From assembly GCF_042675915.1 (NCBI RefSeq), contig NZ_JBHTKL010000001.1, forward strand, positions 868,001 through 932,000: a stretch of DNA of 64,000 bases, read 5' to 3'. The translations under genes and the position numbers were made by a program. The DNA is from Thalassobacillus_A hwangdonensis. Its GTDB lineage: Bacteria; Bacillota; Bacilli; Bacillales; Halobacillaceae. Below the pieces are notes generated by a model. The model worked only from the letters and a program-made list of their open reading frames with translations, searched no databases and was not told the DNA's origin. Numbering within the stretch: position 1 is the stretch's first letter; every line of letters begins with the position of its first letter. Positions 52,284 through 60,767 of the stretch are shown in pieces.

Positions 52284-52360
52284 AGAAAAAACTTGGCTTA
52301 TTGCGATATTTTCTTATACTTTAACCCTATACCAAAGTCTAACTTTCATAAAGCATAAAA
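52284..52360. repeat. Intergenic repeat, copy C
   Basis: The shorter third member: AGAAAAAACTTGGCTTATTGCGATATTTTCT, then ACTTTAACCCTA and AAAGTctaACTTTcataAAG. It lacks the inner TCGCCA hairpin of copies A and B but keeps order and spacing of the rest, and ends next to the terminator of the ECF S-component gene. Confidence 0.5.
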
Positions 52361-52361
52361 A

Positions 52362-52386
52362 ATACCAACCGGAATCCGGTTGGTAT
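52362..52386 (-). terminator. Intrinsic terminator of the B12 cassette
   Basis: A perfect 12-bp stem ATACCAACCGGA/TCCGGTTGGTAT with almost no loop and TTTTTTATGC on the minus strand, starting at the stop of the S-component gene. Confidence 0.9.
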
Positions 52387-52886
52387 CAGGCTAGTGCATG
52401 GCGGCTATATCGTTCGAACAGCCTTGAAAAAACAGGTAGCAGGAGCGTGATGAATACGATATTCCCGAACGCATGGTATAGATCGAACGGTAGTCCTGCC
52501 AGATAATAGGCCCAAAATGATCCTGCATAGCTGTACATCGTCAACGAAATGATCAGCCCGTAAATGAGGCCACTTACACCGGAAAAAAGTGCAAGCCCCC
52601 ATTTTGGAATAGTACTGAAATACTTACCGATCAGCCCTGCTGCTGCACCGATCAATGCCCATGCGGTTACCTGCCAAATATACCAGATTCCCATTCCCAG
52701 CAGCATGTTGGATAGGAACGTCGTCAAAGCTGCCAAAAGAACTGCCGCCAGAGGTCCCATAAAGAAGCCGGTAAGGATGACAATGGCTGTGACCGGCTGT
52801 ACATTCGGAATGGCATTCGTTGCAATTCTTCCAGCGATAGCAAGTGCTGAAAGCAATGCAATTAACGTCAGTTTATATGTGTTCAT
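52386..52886 (-). CDS. ECF transporter S component, predicted cobalamin uptake
   Basis: A 166-residue polytopic membrane protein with about six hydrophobic segments, the size of the S (substrate-binding) components of energy-coupling factor transporters. LSALAIAGRIATNAIPNVQPV near the start and GMGIWYIWQVTAWALIGAAAG near 68-88 fit the ECF S-component class. The ATPase and T subunits are not adjacent, as is normal for shared-module ECF systems. Specificity for B12 or a corrinoid is inferred from the upstream cobalamin riboswitch. The start is either this ATG or one three codons earlier that overlaps the upstream stop (ATGA). Confidence 0.85.
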   Translation of the reverse strand: MNTYKLTLIALLSALAIAGRIATNAIPNVQPVTAIVILTGFFMGPLAAVLLAALTTFLSNMLLGMGIWYIWQVTAWALIGAAAGLIGKYFSTIPKWGLALFSGVSGLIYGLIISLTMYSYAGSFWAYYLAGLPFDLYHAFGNIVFITLLLPVFSRLFERYSRHALA

Positions 52887-52891
52887 TGCGA

Positions 52892-53299
52892 TCATTCCCA
52901 AGCATGAAAATCAAATGCGATCTGATCTCCTGATTCCAATTCGTAGTCATTGGCTCCCACCATCGCTTCTTCCCCATTAATGGTGTAAAACCAGGCTTTC
53001 TCTTCGCCTTCCTCAGCAGAAACCCCTTCAACTCCCGTGATGAATCCATCACTTTCTTCTACTTCGAAATTGGCTTTCATCACTTCCATCAACGATTGTC
53101 CTTCTTCAAATTCAATTTCTTTCTCCTGAAGGATTTCTTCACCGTTTTCTTTAGAAATGACCACTTCTGCTTTCATTTCCTGTTGTTCATTCTGTTCTGT
53201 TTCCGTAGTTTGGTCGGCATTGCCACTTTCGGATTGGCATCCAGTTAGTATTCCGATGCTTAAAAGCAATGCAAACACCATTTTAAGTATTCTGTTCAT
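52892..53299 (-). CDS. DUF4430 lipoprotein, intrinsic-factor-like cobalamin binding protein (predicted)
   Basis: A 135-residue lipoprotein: basic start, hydrophobic segment and lipobox LTGC (Cys about 20), then a Gln/Glu-rich linker (about 22-45) and one DUF4430 domain (about 48-135) with VMKANFEVEESDGFITGVEGV and closing AWFYTINGEEAMVGANDYELESGD-type sequence. DUF4430 forms the C-terminal domain of animal intrinsic factor and transcobalamin, and in bacteria it goes with B12 riboswitches. So it probably captures a corrinoid outside the membrane and hands it to the S component. ATG follows AGGAAGGG; a 61-codon in-frame extension runs through the riboswitch terminator and is rejected. Confidence 0.85.
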   Translation of the reverse strand: MNRILKMVFALLLSIGILTGCQSESGNADQTTETEQNEQQEMKAEVVISKENGEEILQEKEIEFEEGQSLMEVMKANFEVEESDGFITGVEGVSAEEGEEKAWFYTINGEEAMVGANDYELESGDQIAFDFHAWE

Positions 53300-53388
53300 T
53301 TGAACCCTTCCTCTCCTTAATGTTTGTTTCCCAGCTCGTGAAAGGTGAAGGGCGTAAGACAACCTGCGGCTGAAGAATGCCTTAACGA

Positions 53389-53449
53389 AAAAAGGTCTGC
53401 CCGCATAATCATGTATGTTACATGATCGAATGCTTGGGACAGACCTTTT
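53389..53449 (-). terminator. Riboswitch expression-platform terminator
   Basis: AAAGGTCTGtCCC/GGGcAGACCTTT outer stem, with an internal hairpin (ATCATGTA/TACATGAT), followed by TTTTTTCG on the minus strand. It lies between the cobalamin aptamer and the DUF4430 gene, so cobalamin binding is likely to favour termination. Confidence 0.85.
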
Positions 53450-53554
53450 GAGACATCCATTCGAAGACAATCCAGTTTTCATTCATACGTAGATTGCACG
53501 TATACGATTCCGACCGGTTGTCTCAAACGCTCAATCCTCGAAGCTTTGAAACTT

Positions 53555-53716
53555 GAATGGCAGGCAGGTCTACTGACTTGTGCTTATTCCTACTCTGGAC
53601 CCTTCCCATATCCTTGATACAGTGGATCGTCCATTTCGTAGCACTTACAGTTGCGAGGACAGTTCCGGCATTTCACCGGATTCCCTTTTCAGCTCTAAGA
53701 AATAGAGCACCTTCAT
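53555..53716 (-). ncRNA. Cobalamin (B12) riboswitch aptamer
   Basis: Read on the minus strand it starts AAGGTGCTCT, has GGGAATCCGGTGAAATGCCGG, the core CTGTCCTCGCAACTGTAAGTG and the 3' B12 box AGTCAGTAGACCTGCC (near 53563-53578). This order and wording are those of class-I cobalamin riboswitches. Downstream lie a terminator and the lipoprotein/ECF genes, giving a transcription-attenuation switch that turns the uptake genes off when cobalamin is plentiful. The core reads CTGTCCTCGCAACTG where CTGCCCCCGCAACTG is most common. Confidence 0.95.
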
Positions 53717-53794
53717 TCCTTATATAATTCAATTTTCATCTTACCATACGATTATGAAAAGTAAATAGAATGTTTCATAAGTAACAAGATTTTA

Positions 53795-55585
53795 TTACAA
53801 TTCTTCTGAATTTTCGCCTTTCAATGGTAATTTAAACGAGAATGTTGTCCCTTCACCGAGCCGGCTGTGGACTGCAATCGAGCCTTTATGCGCTTCCACG
53901 ATATTTTTCGCTATGGCAAGGCCAAGTCCTGTGCCGGTTTTGACATTCTTCCGCTTCCGTGACTTATCAGCCTTGTAAAAACGTTCAAACACGAATGGCA
54001 GATCGTCCGCAGGGATACCAGAACCGGAATCCTCGATTTTCGCCTCGATTTCATGATTGTTCTGTTCCAGTTTCACATGAACAGTTCCGTTTTCTTCTGT
54101 GTGCCGAATTGCATTATCGATCAGGTTTGTAAACACCTGTTCAATCCGATCCGGATCAAACCTTGCATGACTTACTTCATGTTCGGCCGAAAGCTTCAAA
54201 TGCACTTGTTTGTCGTTTGCCAGCCCTTGGAACTTTCGAATGATTTTATCCATAAACAGCTGGAGGTTCACTTGTTCCACATTCAAAGTGATGTGACCTG
54301 CTTCCATCCTTGCAAGATCAAGCAGTTCATTGACAAGCCTTCCCATACGAAGCGATTCTTCGTAAATGATTTGCGCAAGTTCATTTTTCTCTTTCTTGCT
54401 TTCTGCAATATCATCGACAATCGCTTCGCTGTAGCCCTGCATCATCGATATTGGAGTCCGAAGTTCATGGGATACATTCGCAATGAAGTCTTTCCGAAGT
54501 TTATCGAGTCTTCGTTCTTCCGTCATATCACGAAGCACTGCCACCGCTCCACGAACCTTCATCTTGTCATAAAGCGGACTCATAATGATGACCCAGGATC
54601 TGCCTTGAACTTCTGCCTCGATCATCATTTCGCTTTCTGTCGATAGTACATTTTTGAACATATCCTTTAAGGGATCAGGCAGCTCCATGCGCTCATAACT
54701 CATATTAAGCCCCGCGTCTTTTCCACTTTCGAATAGCCACGTGTCCAAATATTGCTCAGCAGGCGGATTTGTGATCAGGATTTTCCCTTCACGATTAATG
54801 GTCATGACTCCATCAGCCATTGATCGTAAAATGCTGGCAAGAAGCTCCTTCTCCTGATTAAGCGCATCAATATGAAACTTCAGTTGTCTTCCCATCCGAT
54901 TGAAAGCCATGGCAAGTTCACCGATTTCATCATGCGTCAGAATCGGAATCTTCGTATTAAACTGGCCTTCTGCAAGCTCCAAGGCGCCTTCCCGCATTTG
55001 AATCAGTGGAGAGGTGATTCTGGTAGAAAGGAAGAATGCGAATACCGTCGTCAAGATGATTGCAATTCCTGCACTTAAGAAGATGATTTTGGTCGTCTGT
55101 TTCGTCGTTGCTTCGACATTATCCAACGATTGATAGACGAAAACGGCTCCTTCACTATTTTCGAGCGGTGCTCCTACCACCATCAATCCATTATCCAGTT
55201 CAGCTGTCTCCGCAATCTTTTTCACAGAATTCCCCGAAAAGACGGAAGTCAACTCTTCATCCGCTTCAATCCATGCAAGATCGATTTGCGGGAGCTTCTC
55301 TTCTTCAGAAGCTGAATTCCATACATCTTCCCGATCGAAGAAGATCGACACTCTGCTTGTAGGGTCTTTGATCCTTCCAGCAGTGGCATAGATCAAGCCT
55401 CTTTCATCATATTCACTCACAACTTCAGAGACTTTGTTTGCCGTTTGCAAAAGTTCTTCTTCCGCATCCAGCACATGATAGTTTTCAAAGAACTCAAGTA
55501 ACAGAATAGTAAGGATGAACAGGACGAATGATACGAGTAAAAGAATAGTGAACCATAATTTTCCTACTACACTTCTCCAGAACAT
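53795..55585 (-). CDS. resE: Sensor histidine kinase ResE
   Basis: A 596-residue membrane kinase. N-terminal helix (about 10-30), an extracytoplasmic sensing part (about 32-168), second helix (about 170-190), HAMP (about 190-245), PAS (about 250-355), HisKA with VSHELRTPISMMQGYSEAI (His about 370) and HATPase with DNAIRH (N box) and TGTGLGLAIAK. Together with ResD it controls respiration, nitrate/nitrite and NO responses and aerobic-anaerobic change in B. subtilis. Overlaps resD by one base. Confidence 0.96.
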   Translation of the reverse strand: MFWRSVVGKLWFTILLLVSFVLFILTILLLEFFENYHVLDAEEELLQTANKVSEVVSEYDERGLIYATAGRIKDPTSRVSIFFDREDVWNSASEEEKLPQIDLAWIEADEELTSVFSGNSVKKIAETAELDNGLMVVGAPLENSEGAVFVYQSLDNVEATTKQTTKIIFLSAGIAIILTTVFAFFLSTRITSPLIQMREGALELAEGQFNTKIPILTHDEIGELAMAFNRMGRQLKFHIDALNQEKELLASILRSMADGVMTINREGKILITNPPAEQYLDTWLFESGKDAGLNMSYERMELPDPLKDMFKNVLSTESEMMIEAEVQGRSWVIIMSPLYDKMKVRGAVAVLRDMTEERRLDKLRKDFIANVSHELRTPISMMQGYSEAIVDDIAESKKEKNELAQIIYEESLRMGRLVNELLDLARMEAGHITLNVEQVNLQLFMDKIIRKFQGLANDKQVHLKLSAEHEVSHARFDPDRIEQVFTNLIDNAIRHTEENGTVHVKLEQNNHEIEAKIEDSGSGIPADDLPFVFERFYKADKSRKRKNVKTGTGLGLAIAKNIVEAHKGSIAVHSRLGEGTTFSFKLPLKGENSEEL

Positions 55586-56301
55586 CAGTCACCACTTACC
55601 TCGAATTTATATCCTACACCCCAGACCGTTACGATCATCTTAGCCGCTTCCTTCGATACTTTACTCAACTTTTCCCTCAGCCGTTTCACATGAGTATCCA
55701 CAGTACGCAGATCTCCGAAGAATTCATATTTCCAAACTTCCTTCAGAAGCTGCTCGCGATCGAACACTTTATCAGGCGCCTGTGCCAGATAATAAAGCAA
55801 TTCGTACTCCTTAGGTGTCAGCGTCACTTCCTCTTCATCTGCGAGGACCCTGTGCGCATCATTATCAATTGTCAGATGTGGGAAGACGAGCACATTTTTC
55901 GCATGTGTATCTGTATTAAGGAATTTAGTGGAAGAAGAACGTCTCAGCAGTGCTTTCACACGAAGTACGACTTCTCTAGGGCTGAACGGTTTTACGATAT
56001 AGTCATCCGTACCGACTTCAAATCCCTGTACTCGATTCGTTTCCTCCCCTTTAGCTGTCAGCATGATGACAGGTGTCGCTTTCTTTTCTCTCAATTCCTT
56101 GCACACTTCGATCCCATCTTTACCGGGCATCATGATATCTAAAAGAATGACATCGAAATCTTCTTCCAATGCCAGTTCCAAAGCCTGCTCTCCATCCTCC
56201 GCTTCTTCCACGAGATAATTCTCGCGTTCAAGGTACATACGGATCAACCTTCTGATGCGTTCTTCATCGTCCACTACTAAAACTCTAGCCTCATTTTCCA
56301 T
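55585..56301 (-). CDS. resD: Response regulator ResD
   Basis: A 238-residue OmpR-type regulator. Receiver domain about 7-120 with phospho-Asp in DVILLDIMMPGKDGIEV (about D55) and the switch Lys in VKPFSPREV; winged-helix DNA-binding domain about 138-235 with RTVDTHVKRLREKLSK. In B. subtilis ResD~P activates resABC, ctaA, fnr, nasDEF and hmp. A strong terminator lies between resC and resD, so resDE must have its own promoter in the 150-bp gap. Confidence 0.96.
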   Translation of the reverse strand: MENEARVLVVDDEERIRRLIRMYLERENYLVEEAEDGEQALELALEEDFDVILLDIMMPGKDGIEVCKELREKKATPVIMLTAKGEETNRVQGFEVGTDDYIVKPFSPREVVLRVKALLRRSSSTKFLNTDTHAKNVLVFPHLTIDNDAHRVLADEEEVTLTPKEYELLYYLAQAPDKVFDREQLLKEVWKYEFFGDLRTVDTHVKRLREKLSKVSKEAAKMIVTVWGVGYKFEVSGD

Positions 56302-56423
56302 AGTAATCCTCCTAAAATCATACGTCTCTATTCAACTCTATTCGCTAATCATCGAAAAACTCCTGCCGATAAGACCTGATAGACACTGCTTATTATCCTC
56401 TTTCCAACATAGATATATAGAAA

Positions 56424-56456
56424 AAAGCTATAGGAAACTGCTTCCTATAGCCTTTT
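56424..56456 (-). terminator. Intrinsic terminator after resC
   Basis: AAAGGCTATAGGAA/TTCCTATAGCTTT stem (about 12 bp) with a 5-6 nt loop and TTTTTTC on the minus strand, splitting resABC from resDE. Confidence 0.85.
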
Positions 56457-56458
56457 GA

Positions 56459-57640
56459 TCACGCATATGAGTGAAGGCCGGCAATGACAAGGTTGACTGC
56501 GATCAGGTTGAACATGATGATTGCAAACCCTCCGACAGCAAGCCATGCTGATTTCGTTCCATGCCATCCCCTTGAAAGACGTAAGTGAAGGAATGCTGCA
56601 TAAAAGAACCATGTGATGAGTGCCCAGACTTCTTTCGGATCCCATCCCCAGAAGCGATCCCAAGCCTGTTGGGCCCAAATCATCGCAAAGATAAGTGCTC
56701 CAAGAGTAAATACAGGGAACCCGATTGCAACTGCACGATAGGATACTTCATCGATAAGATCAGGATTGGTGTTTTTAAGCTTGGGCTGTATAGCAGCAGC
56801 AACCCTTTTTCTAAGAATCAATCGTGCGATGCCATAAAGGACAAGACCACTTAGTAACGACCATAGTAATGTATTGAGTTTCCTAGGTGCACCTTCTCCA
56901 CGCATAAATTCCGGAGCGGTCGTCAAAGGCTGCATCCCGTCGCTGACAAGTTCTCCATCCTGTGGTCCTACAAGCGGTGGAAGCTGATATTCAATCGTCG
57001 TCATATTTCCATCCACAGGTGCCTCGATTTGGGCTTGATAATCCATGAAACCGAAGCCGTAGTTGACCACTACGAAACCTACTGTTGCGAAAATGGAGTA
57101 GATGACGAATTCAAGCCAGAATGTTTGTTTTGACTTTTTAGTCTGATCCACTTGTCGGATCAGGAAAAGTAATCCTGCGGCAAAACTTACAGCGAGGATC
57201 GCTTCACCCAGAGCAGCTGTAGTTACATGTATATATAACCAGTGAGTTTTCAATGAAGGTATCAACGGGGATACTTCCGTTGGAAAGACACTGGCATATG
57301 CAATGATAAGCAGTGCCACTGGCAACGTGTACAATCCCAATACATTCAATCGATAGATGAAGTAAATGACAATGAATGCAAATACAAGCATCATTCCGAA
57401 GAATGTAGTAAATTCAAATAGGTTACTGACTGGTGCATGCTGGCTTGCAATCCATCTGGTGATGAAATAACCGACTTGAGTCAGGAAACCTATGATCGTA
57501 ATAGTAATGGCTATCTTTCCAGCTACATCTTTTGATTGATTTCTCTTATCGCGGATCGTACCTGCGAAGAAGAAAGTTGCGATCAAATATAAGAAGAACG
57601 CAATCATCAATAGAGTGCTGCTAATCGAACTTAATTCCAT
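56459..57640 (-). CDS. resC: Cytochrome c biogenesis protein ResC (CcsA)
   Basis: A 393-residue membrane protein with about eight helices and the haem-handling WWD-type motif WGWDPKEVWALITW (about 300-313), flanked by conserved His residues (about H234-area and HLRLSRGWHG). With ResB it carries haem to the outside and attaches it to apocytochrome c (system II). The second ATG is taken, because the first abuts the AGGAGG. Needed for QcrC and other c-type cytochromes. Confidence 0.95.
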   Translation of the reverse strand: MELSSISSTLLMIAFFLYLIATFFFAGTIRDKRNQSKDVAGKIAITITIIGFLTQVGYFITRWIASQHAPVSNLFEFTTFFGMMLVFAFIVIYFIYRLNVLGLYTLPVALLIIAYASVFPTEVSPLIPSLKTHWLYIHVTTAALGEAILAVSFAAGLLFLIRQVDQTKKSKQTFWLEFVIYSIFATVGFVVVNYGFGFMDYQAQIEAPVDGNMTTIEYQLPPLVGPQDGELVSDGMQPLTTAPEFMRGEGAPRKLNTLLWSLLSGLVLYGIARLILRKRVAAAIQPKLKNTNPDLIDEVSYRAVAIGFPVFTLGALIFAMIWAQQAWDRFWGWDPKEVWALITWFFYAAFLHLRLSRGWHGTKSAWLAVGGFAIIMFNLIAVNLVIAGLHSYA

Positions 57641-57674
57641 GTTCATCCTCCTTGCCTGAGTCAGTCAGCATCGT

Positions 57675-59297
57675 TCAGCTTTCCAACTGTTGTTGGTCGT
57701 CAGGTTCTTCAATTCCTGTTCCATCTATAGCTTTTTCAATATCCCGTCTGAGACCGAACCAGTTTTTATTCGTATGTCCGGCAATCCAGACGCCGTCTTC
57801 TCTAGGCTGAAGCCAGATGCGACGGTGATTCCAATACATTCCCTGAATGACACCGATCATGAAGATGGCACCCCCAAGGGCAAGAATCGGCAATGTATAA
57901 TCACGTTTTACAGAAAGACCGGTTACATCACGCACATCGTAGCCAGCTAAGCTGAGTTTATAGTCATTCTCACCGGTTGCATCTATATTCATACCGATAC
58001 CAAGAAAGCTGATTTCAGGCTGTTCCTGGCCTTCTGGATAGACATAGAATACGAATGCCGGGTTCTTAGGGAACTTAGATTTAGACCTTGGCTGATTTCC
58101 ATCCAAGTAATATTCAGGATAATACTGATTGATTTCCACTCTCGTACCATTATCCATTTCGTATTCCATTTCAGGTTGTGTCAGGTCGACGGTAAACTCA
58201 CCCAAATTCTCACTTTCGTCATCTTTAGGGTGCAACTTGAAGGTCATTTCCTTGAACTCATCCTGCTGGAAGCTTGATTGATAGAGCGCGTACCCATCGA
58301 ATTTCATTGGATAATTCACACGGATATCTCCGCGTTTCACTTCCTCCAATTCCGATTCCTGTCCAACTACAGCATCTTCAGCCTGTTTATAGATAACTGC
58401 GTTTGTCTGATAGTTGCTTGGGACCATTCCTCCCTGCTGCTGGATGGATTCCTGATAACGGGGATCATTCTCATCGTATGTCTCGATAATGAAGTCTTCG
58501 TTTTTGATGTAATATTGACTATCCGTGCTTGGAATCAATTTCGTTTCGCCTTCCCTCACCCATACGAAATCATCAATGTATAAAGCTGGGAAGAAACGGA
58601 GCAATGCGCCAAGCAGGAAGATGATCAGACCGATATGGTTCACATAAGGACCCCATCTGGAGAACCTTCCTTTTTCAGCAAGGATATGTCCTTCCTGCTC
58701 CCTGACTTTGTACCTGTGTTTTTTCAAATTCGCTTTAAATGAGTCCAGATCGACATCTGCTTTCGTTTCACCGAATACCCTTTGTCTTTGCAAGAAGGTG
58801 TGGTGACGCTTCGGTTTCTGTTTCTTCAATGCACGATGCAGTGGTACGACACGATCGATACTGCATATCACCAGGGATACACCGATCATGGCAATCAGCA
58901 GCATATACCATAGAGAACTGTATAAGTTATGGAACCCTAGCTGATAGTAGATCTTACCGGCAAGTCCATACTGCTCCTCATAATGCGTAGTCGCATCCGT
59001 ACCAGGGGGTATGTACATCTCCTGCGGGAAAATCGTTCCAAGAGAAGATGCAATCAATGTGATGACAATCAACCAAACGCCGACCTTTACAGAGGAAAAG
59101 AAATTCCACGTCTTATCAATGATGCTCCTGTTATAGGTTTGGGATCGTCTGGCACTCCCATCATATCTCATGTTAAGGAGTTTACCTTTGTCATTTCCAT
59201 CAATATGCTGGTTTTCTTCGATCGGTTTTCCGCATGATTCGCACAAGACTGTCCCTTCCGGATTTATGTGCCCACATTCACACTTGATTTTCTTCAT
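57675..59297 (-). CDS. resB: Cytochrome c biogenesis protein ResB (Ccs1)
   Basis: A 540-residue membrane protein of system II cytochrome c maturation. A short N-terminal zinc-ribbon-like pair of CxxC (CECGH at 5-9, CESCGK at 18-23) precedes four membrane helices (about 72-95, 128-148, 215-233, 462-485) and a large extracytoplasmic domain (about 240-455). Length is as in B. subtilis (542). It works with ResC as the haem lyase and is followed by resC. ATG with AGAGAGG ahead. Confidence 0.95.
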   Translation of the reverse strand: MKKIKCECGHINPEGTVLCESCGKPIEENQHIDGNDKGKLLNMRYDGSARRSQTYNRSIIDKTWNFFSSVKVGVWLIVITLIASSLGTIFPQEMYIPPGTDATTHYEEQYGLAGKIYYQLGFHNLYSSLWYMLLIAMIGVSLVICSIDRVVPLHRALKKQKPKRHHTFLQRQRVFGETKADVDLDSFKANLKKHRYKVREQEGHILAEKGRFSRWGPYVNHIGLIIFLLGALLRFFPALYIDDFVWVREGETKLIPSTDSQYYIKNEDFIIETYDENDPRYQESIQQQGGMVPSNYQTNAVIYKQAEDAVVGQESELEEVKRGDIRVNYPMKFDGYALYQSSFQQDEFKEMTFKLHPKDDESENLGEFTVDLTQPEMEYEMDNGTRVEINQYYPEYYLDGNQPRSKSKFPKNPAFVFYVYPEGQEQPEISFLGIGMNIDATGENDYKLSLAGYDVRDVTGLSVKRDYTLPILALGGAIFMIGVIQGMYWNHRRIWLQPREDGVWIAGHTNKNWFGLRRDIEKAIDGTGIEEPDDQQQLES

Positions 59298-59324
59298 ATA
59301 AAAACCTCTCTGTATCTATCAGAC

Positions 59325-59870
59325 TTATCCTTCTGGCTGAATTTCCTTCAAGTATTGTTCCAACCTTTCCAAAGTCAATGCTCCAATCACTTTCCTCTCG
59401 ATCTCACCTTCCGGGTTAATGAAATACGTAGAAGGAATCGGACCAATTTTATACAAATCCATCACCTGGTTGCTCTTATCCCAAGGGACCGGAAAAGTAA
59501 GGTCATATTTGTCGATGAAGCGATTCACGACAAGTTTCGTACTATCAAGGTTGACGGCGATGATCTCTACACCCTTTTCTTTATATTCGGGATAGAGCTC
59601 CTGCATATAGGGCATTTCCTCTTCACAAGGCTTACAATATGTAGCCCAGAAGTTCAGCATGACACCTTTCCCTTCATAGTCTGAAAGTTGCAATGGCTCG
59701 TCCTTGCCGAATTGTTCAAGCTGAAAATCCGGGGCGTCATCCCCCACATCGACAGCACTGTCATCTTTTTGCAGGTTTTGAACAATTGCGAGGACGACCA
59801 GTCCAACCAAAAGTGCTAGAATGATTGACCGGAAAATCAGTCGTTTTCGTTTTTTCTTTGTTTTATCCAT
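59325..59870 (-). CDS. resA: Thiol-disulfide oxidoreductase ResA
   Basis: A 181-residue membrane-anchored thioredoxin-like protein. N-terminal helix (about 11-30), then the thioredoxin fold with active site C79-K-P-C82 in WATYCKPC and Glu85, which corresponds to the catalytic Glu80 of B. subtilis ResA. It reduces the CXXCH cysteines of apocytochrome c before haem attachment. Start MDKTKKKRKR with AGGGAG ahead. First gene of resABC. Confidence 0.96.
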   Translation of the reverse strand: MDKTKKKRKRLIFRSIILALLVGLVVLAIVQNLQKDDSAVDVGDDAPDFQLEQFGKDEPLQLSDYEGKGVMLNFWATYCKPCEEEMPYMQELYPEYKEKGVEIIAVNLDSTKLVVNRFIDKYDLTFPVPWDKSNQVMDLYKIGPIPSTYFINPEGEIERKVIGALTLERLEQYLKEIQPEG

Positions 59871-59924
59871 GGCGGTCACTCCCTTCGCAATTATAACATT
59901 TAACACTATGGCAAAATGTGAAAA

Positions 59925-60665
59925 TTATTTAACATTTTTTTCTGCAAGGTGGCGCAGCTGTTTCACTTCATGTGGTGTCAATTCTCTGAAGTCGCCTGCA
60001 TTCATCCCATGAAGTGTAAGATTTCCGTACCGTTCACGCTTCAGTTTGTCCACTTTTACATCCAACGCTTCGAACATCCGGCGCACTTGTCTGTTTTTCC
60101 CTTCATGAAGTATCACCTGAATGATCGCGGTCCCTTTTTTCCGATCGACCGATAAAGTTTTCACACGCACCGCGCGAAGGAAGTCTCCATCGACTTTCAA
60201 CCCTTTTTTCATGGAAGCCACTGCCTCTTTGGATGGAATCCCTTTTGTTTTGACAATGTACTCCTTATCAATCTGATGCTTCGGATGCATCAGCAGGTTT
60301 GCAAAGTCGCCATCATTCGTAAGCAGCAAAATACCGGATGTGTCATAATCCAGTCTCCCTATCGGAAAAATCCGTTCTTCGATTTCAGGGAAAAAATCGG
60401 TGACAACTTTTCTGCCTTTATCATCGTTCACACTGGAAATGACACCTCTCGGCTTATAAAGCATGAAATAGATCGGTTCTTCCTTCACCAAAGGAACACC
60501 TTCCACTTCCACTTTATCGTTCGACGATACTTTCGTGCCGAGTTCAGTCACCACTTTACCATTTACTGTCACTTTACCTTCCTCAATCAGTTTCTCTGCT
60601 TTTCTACGTGATGTCACACCACTGTGTGCAATCACTTTCTGTAGACGTTCCATTTCATTCGCCAT
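59925..60665 (-). CDS. rluB: 23S rRNA pseudouridine synthase RluB
   Basis: A 246-residue pseudouridine synthase with an N-terminal S4 RNA-binding domain (about 5-55, RLQKVIAHSGVTSRRKAEKLI) and the catalytic RsuA-type domain with the active Asp in GRLDYDTSG (about 102-110) and GKNRQVRRM near 191-199. It makes a pseudouridine in 23S rRNA near the peptidyl transferase centre. ATG at 60665 fits AGGTG; an internal ATG at codon 5 has no ribosome site. In B. subtilis it also sits between spmB and resA. Confidence 0.95.
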   Translation of the reverse strand: MANEMERLQKVIAHSGVTSRRKAEKLIEEGKVTVNGKVVTELGTKVSSNDKVEVEGVPLVKEEPIYFMLYKPRGVISSVNDDKGRKVVTDFFPEIEERIFPIGRLDYDTSGILLLTNDGDFANLLMHPKHQIDKEYIVKTKGIPSKEAVASMKKGLKVDGDFLRAVRVKTLSVDRKKGTAIIQVILHEGKNRQVRRMFEALDVKVDKLKRERYGNLTLHGMNAGDFRELTPHEVKQLRHLAEKNVK

Positions 60666-60714
60666 CTAATCACCTGTTCCTGGATAATTTTATTCTTGTT
60701 TCAAAACATTACGA

Positions 60715-60742
60715 AGCCACGCTGTCACTGCTCAGCGCGGCT
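60715..60742 (-). terminator. Possible terminator after spmB
   Basis: AGCCaCGCT/AGCGcGGCT stem of nine pairs with one mismatch and a 10-nt loop; the T run on the minus strand (TCGTAATGTTTTG) is poor, so termination may be incomplete. Confidence 0.5.
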
Positions 60743-60767
60743 GTTATTCGAGCTATTTCGTCATTCT

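Noticed and set aside
53300..53482. In-frame 61-codon extension of the DUF4430 lipoprotein
   Set aside because: It would run through the riboswitch terminator and would put the signal peptide in the middle of the protein.
54053..54646. Plus-strand 197-codon ORF
   Set aside because: Antisense to the kinase domain of resE; a by-product of codon use on the other strand.
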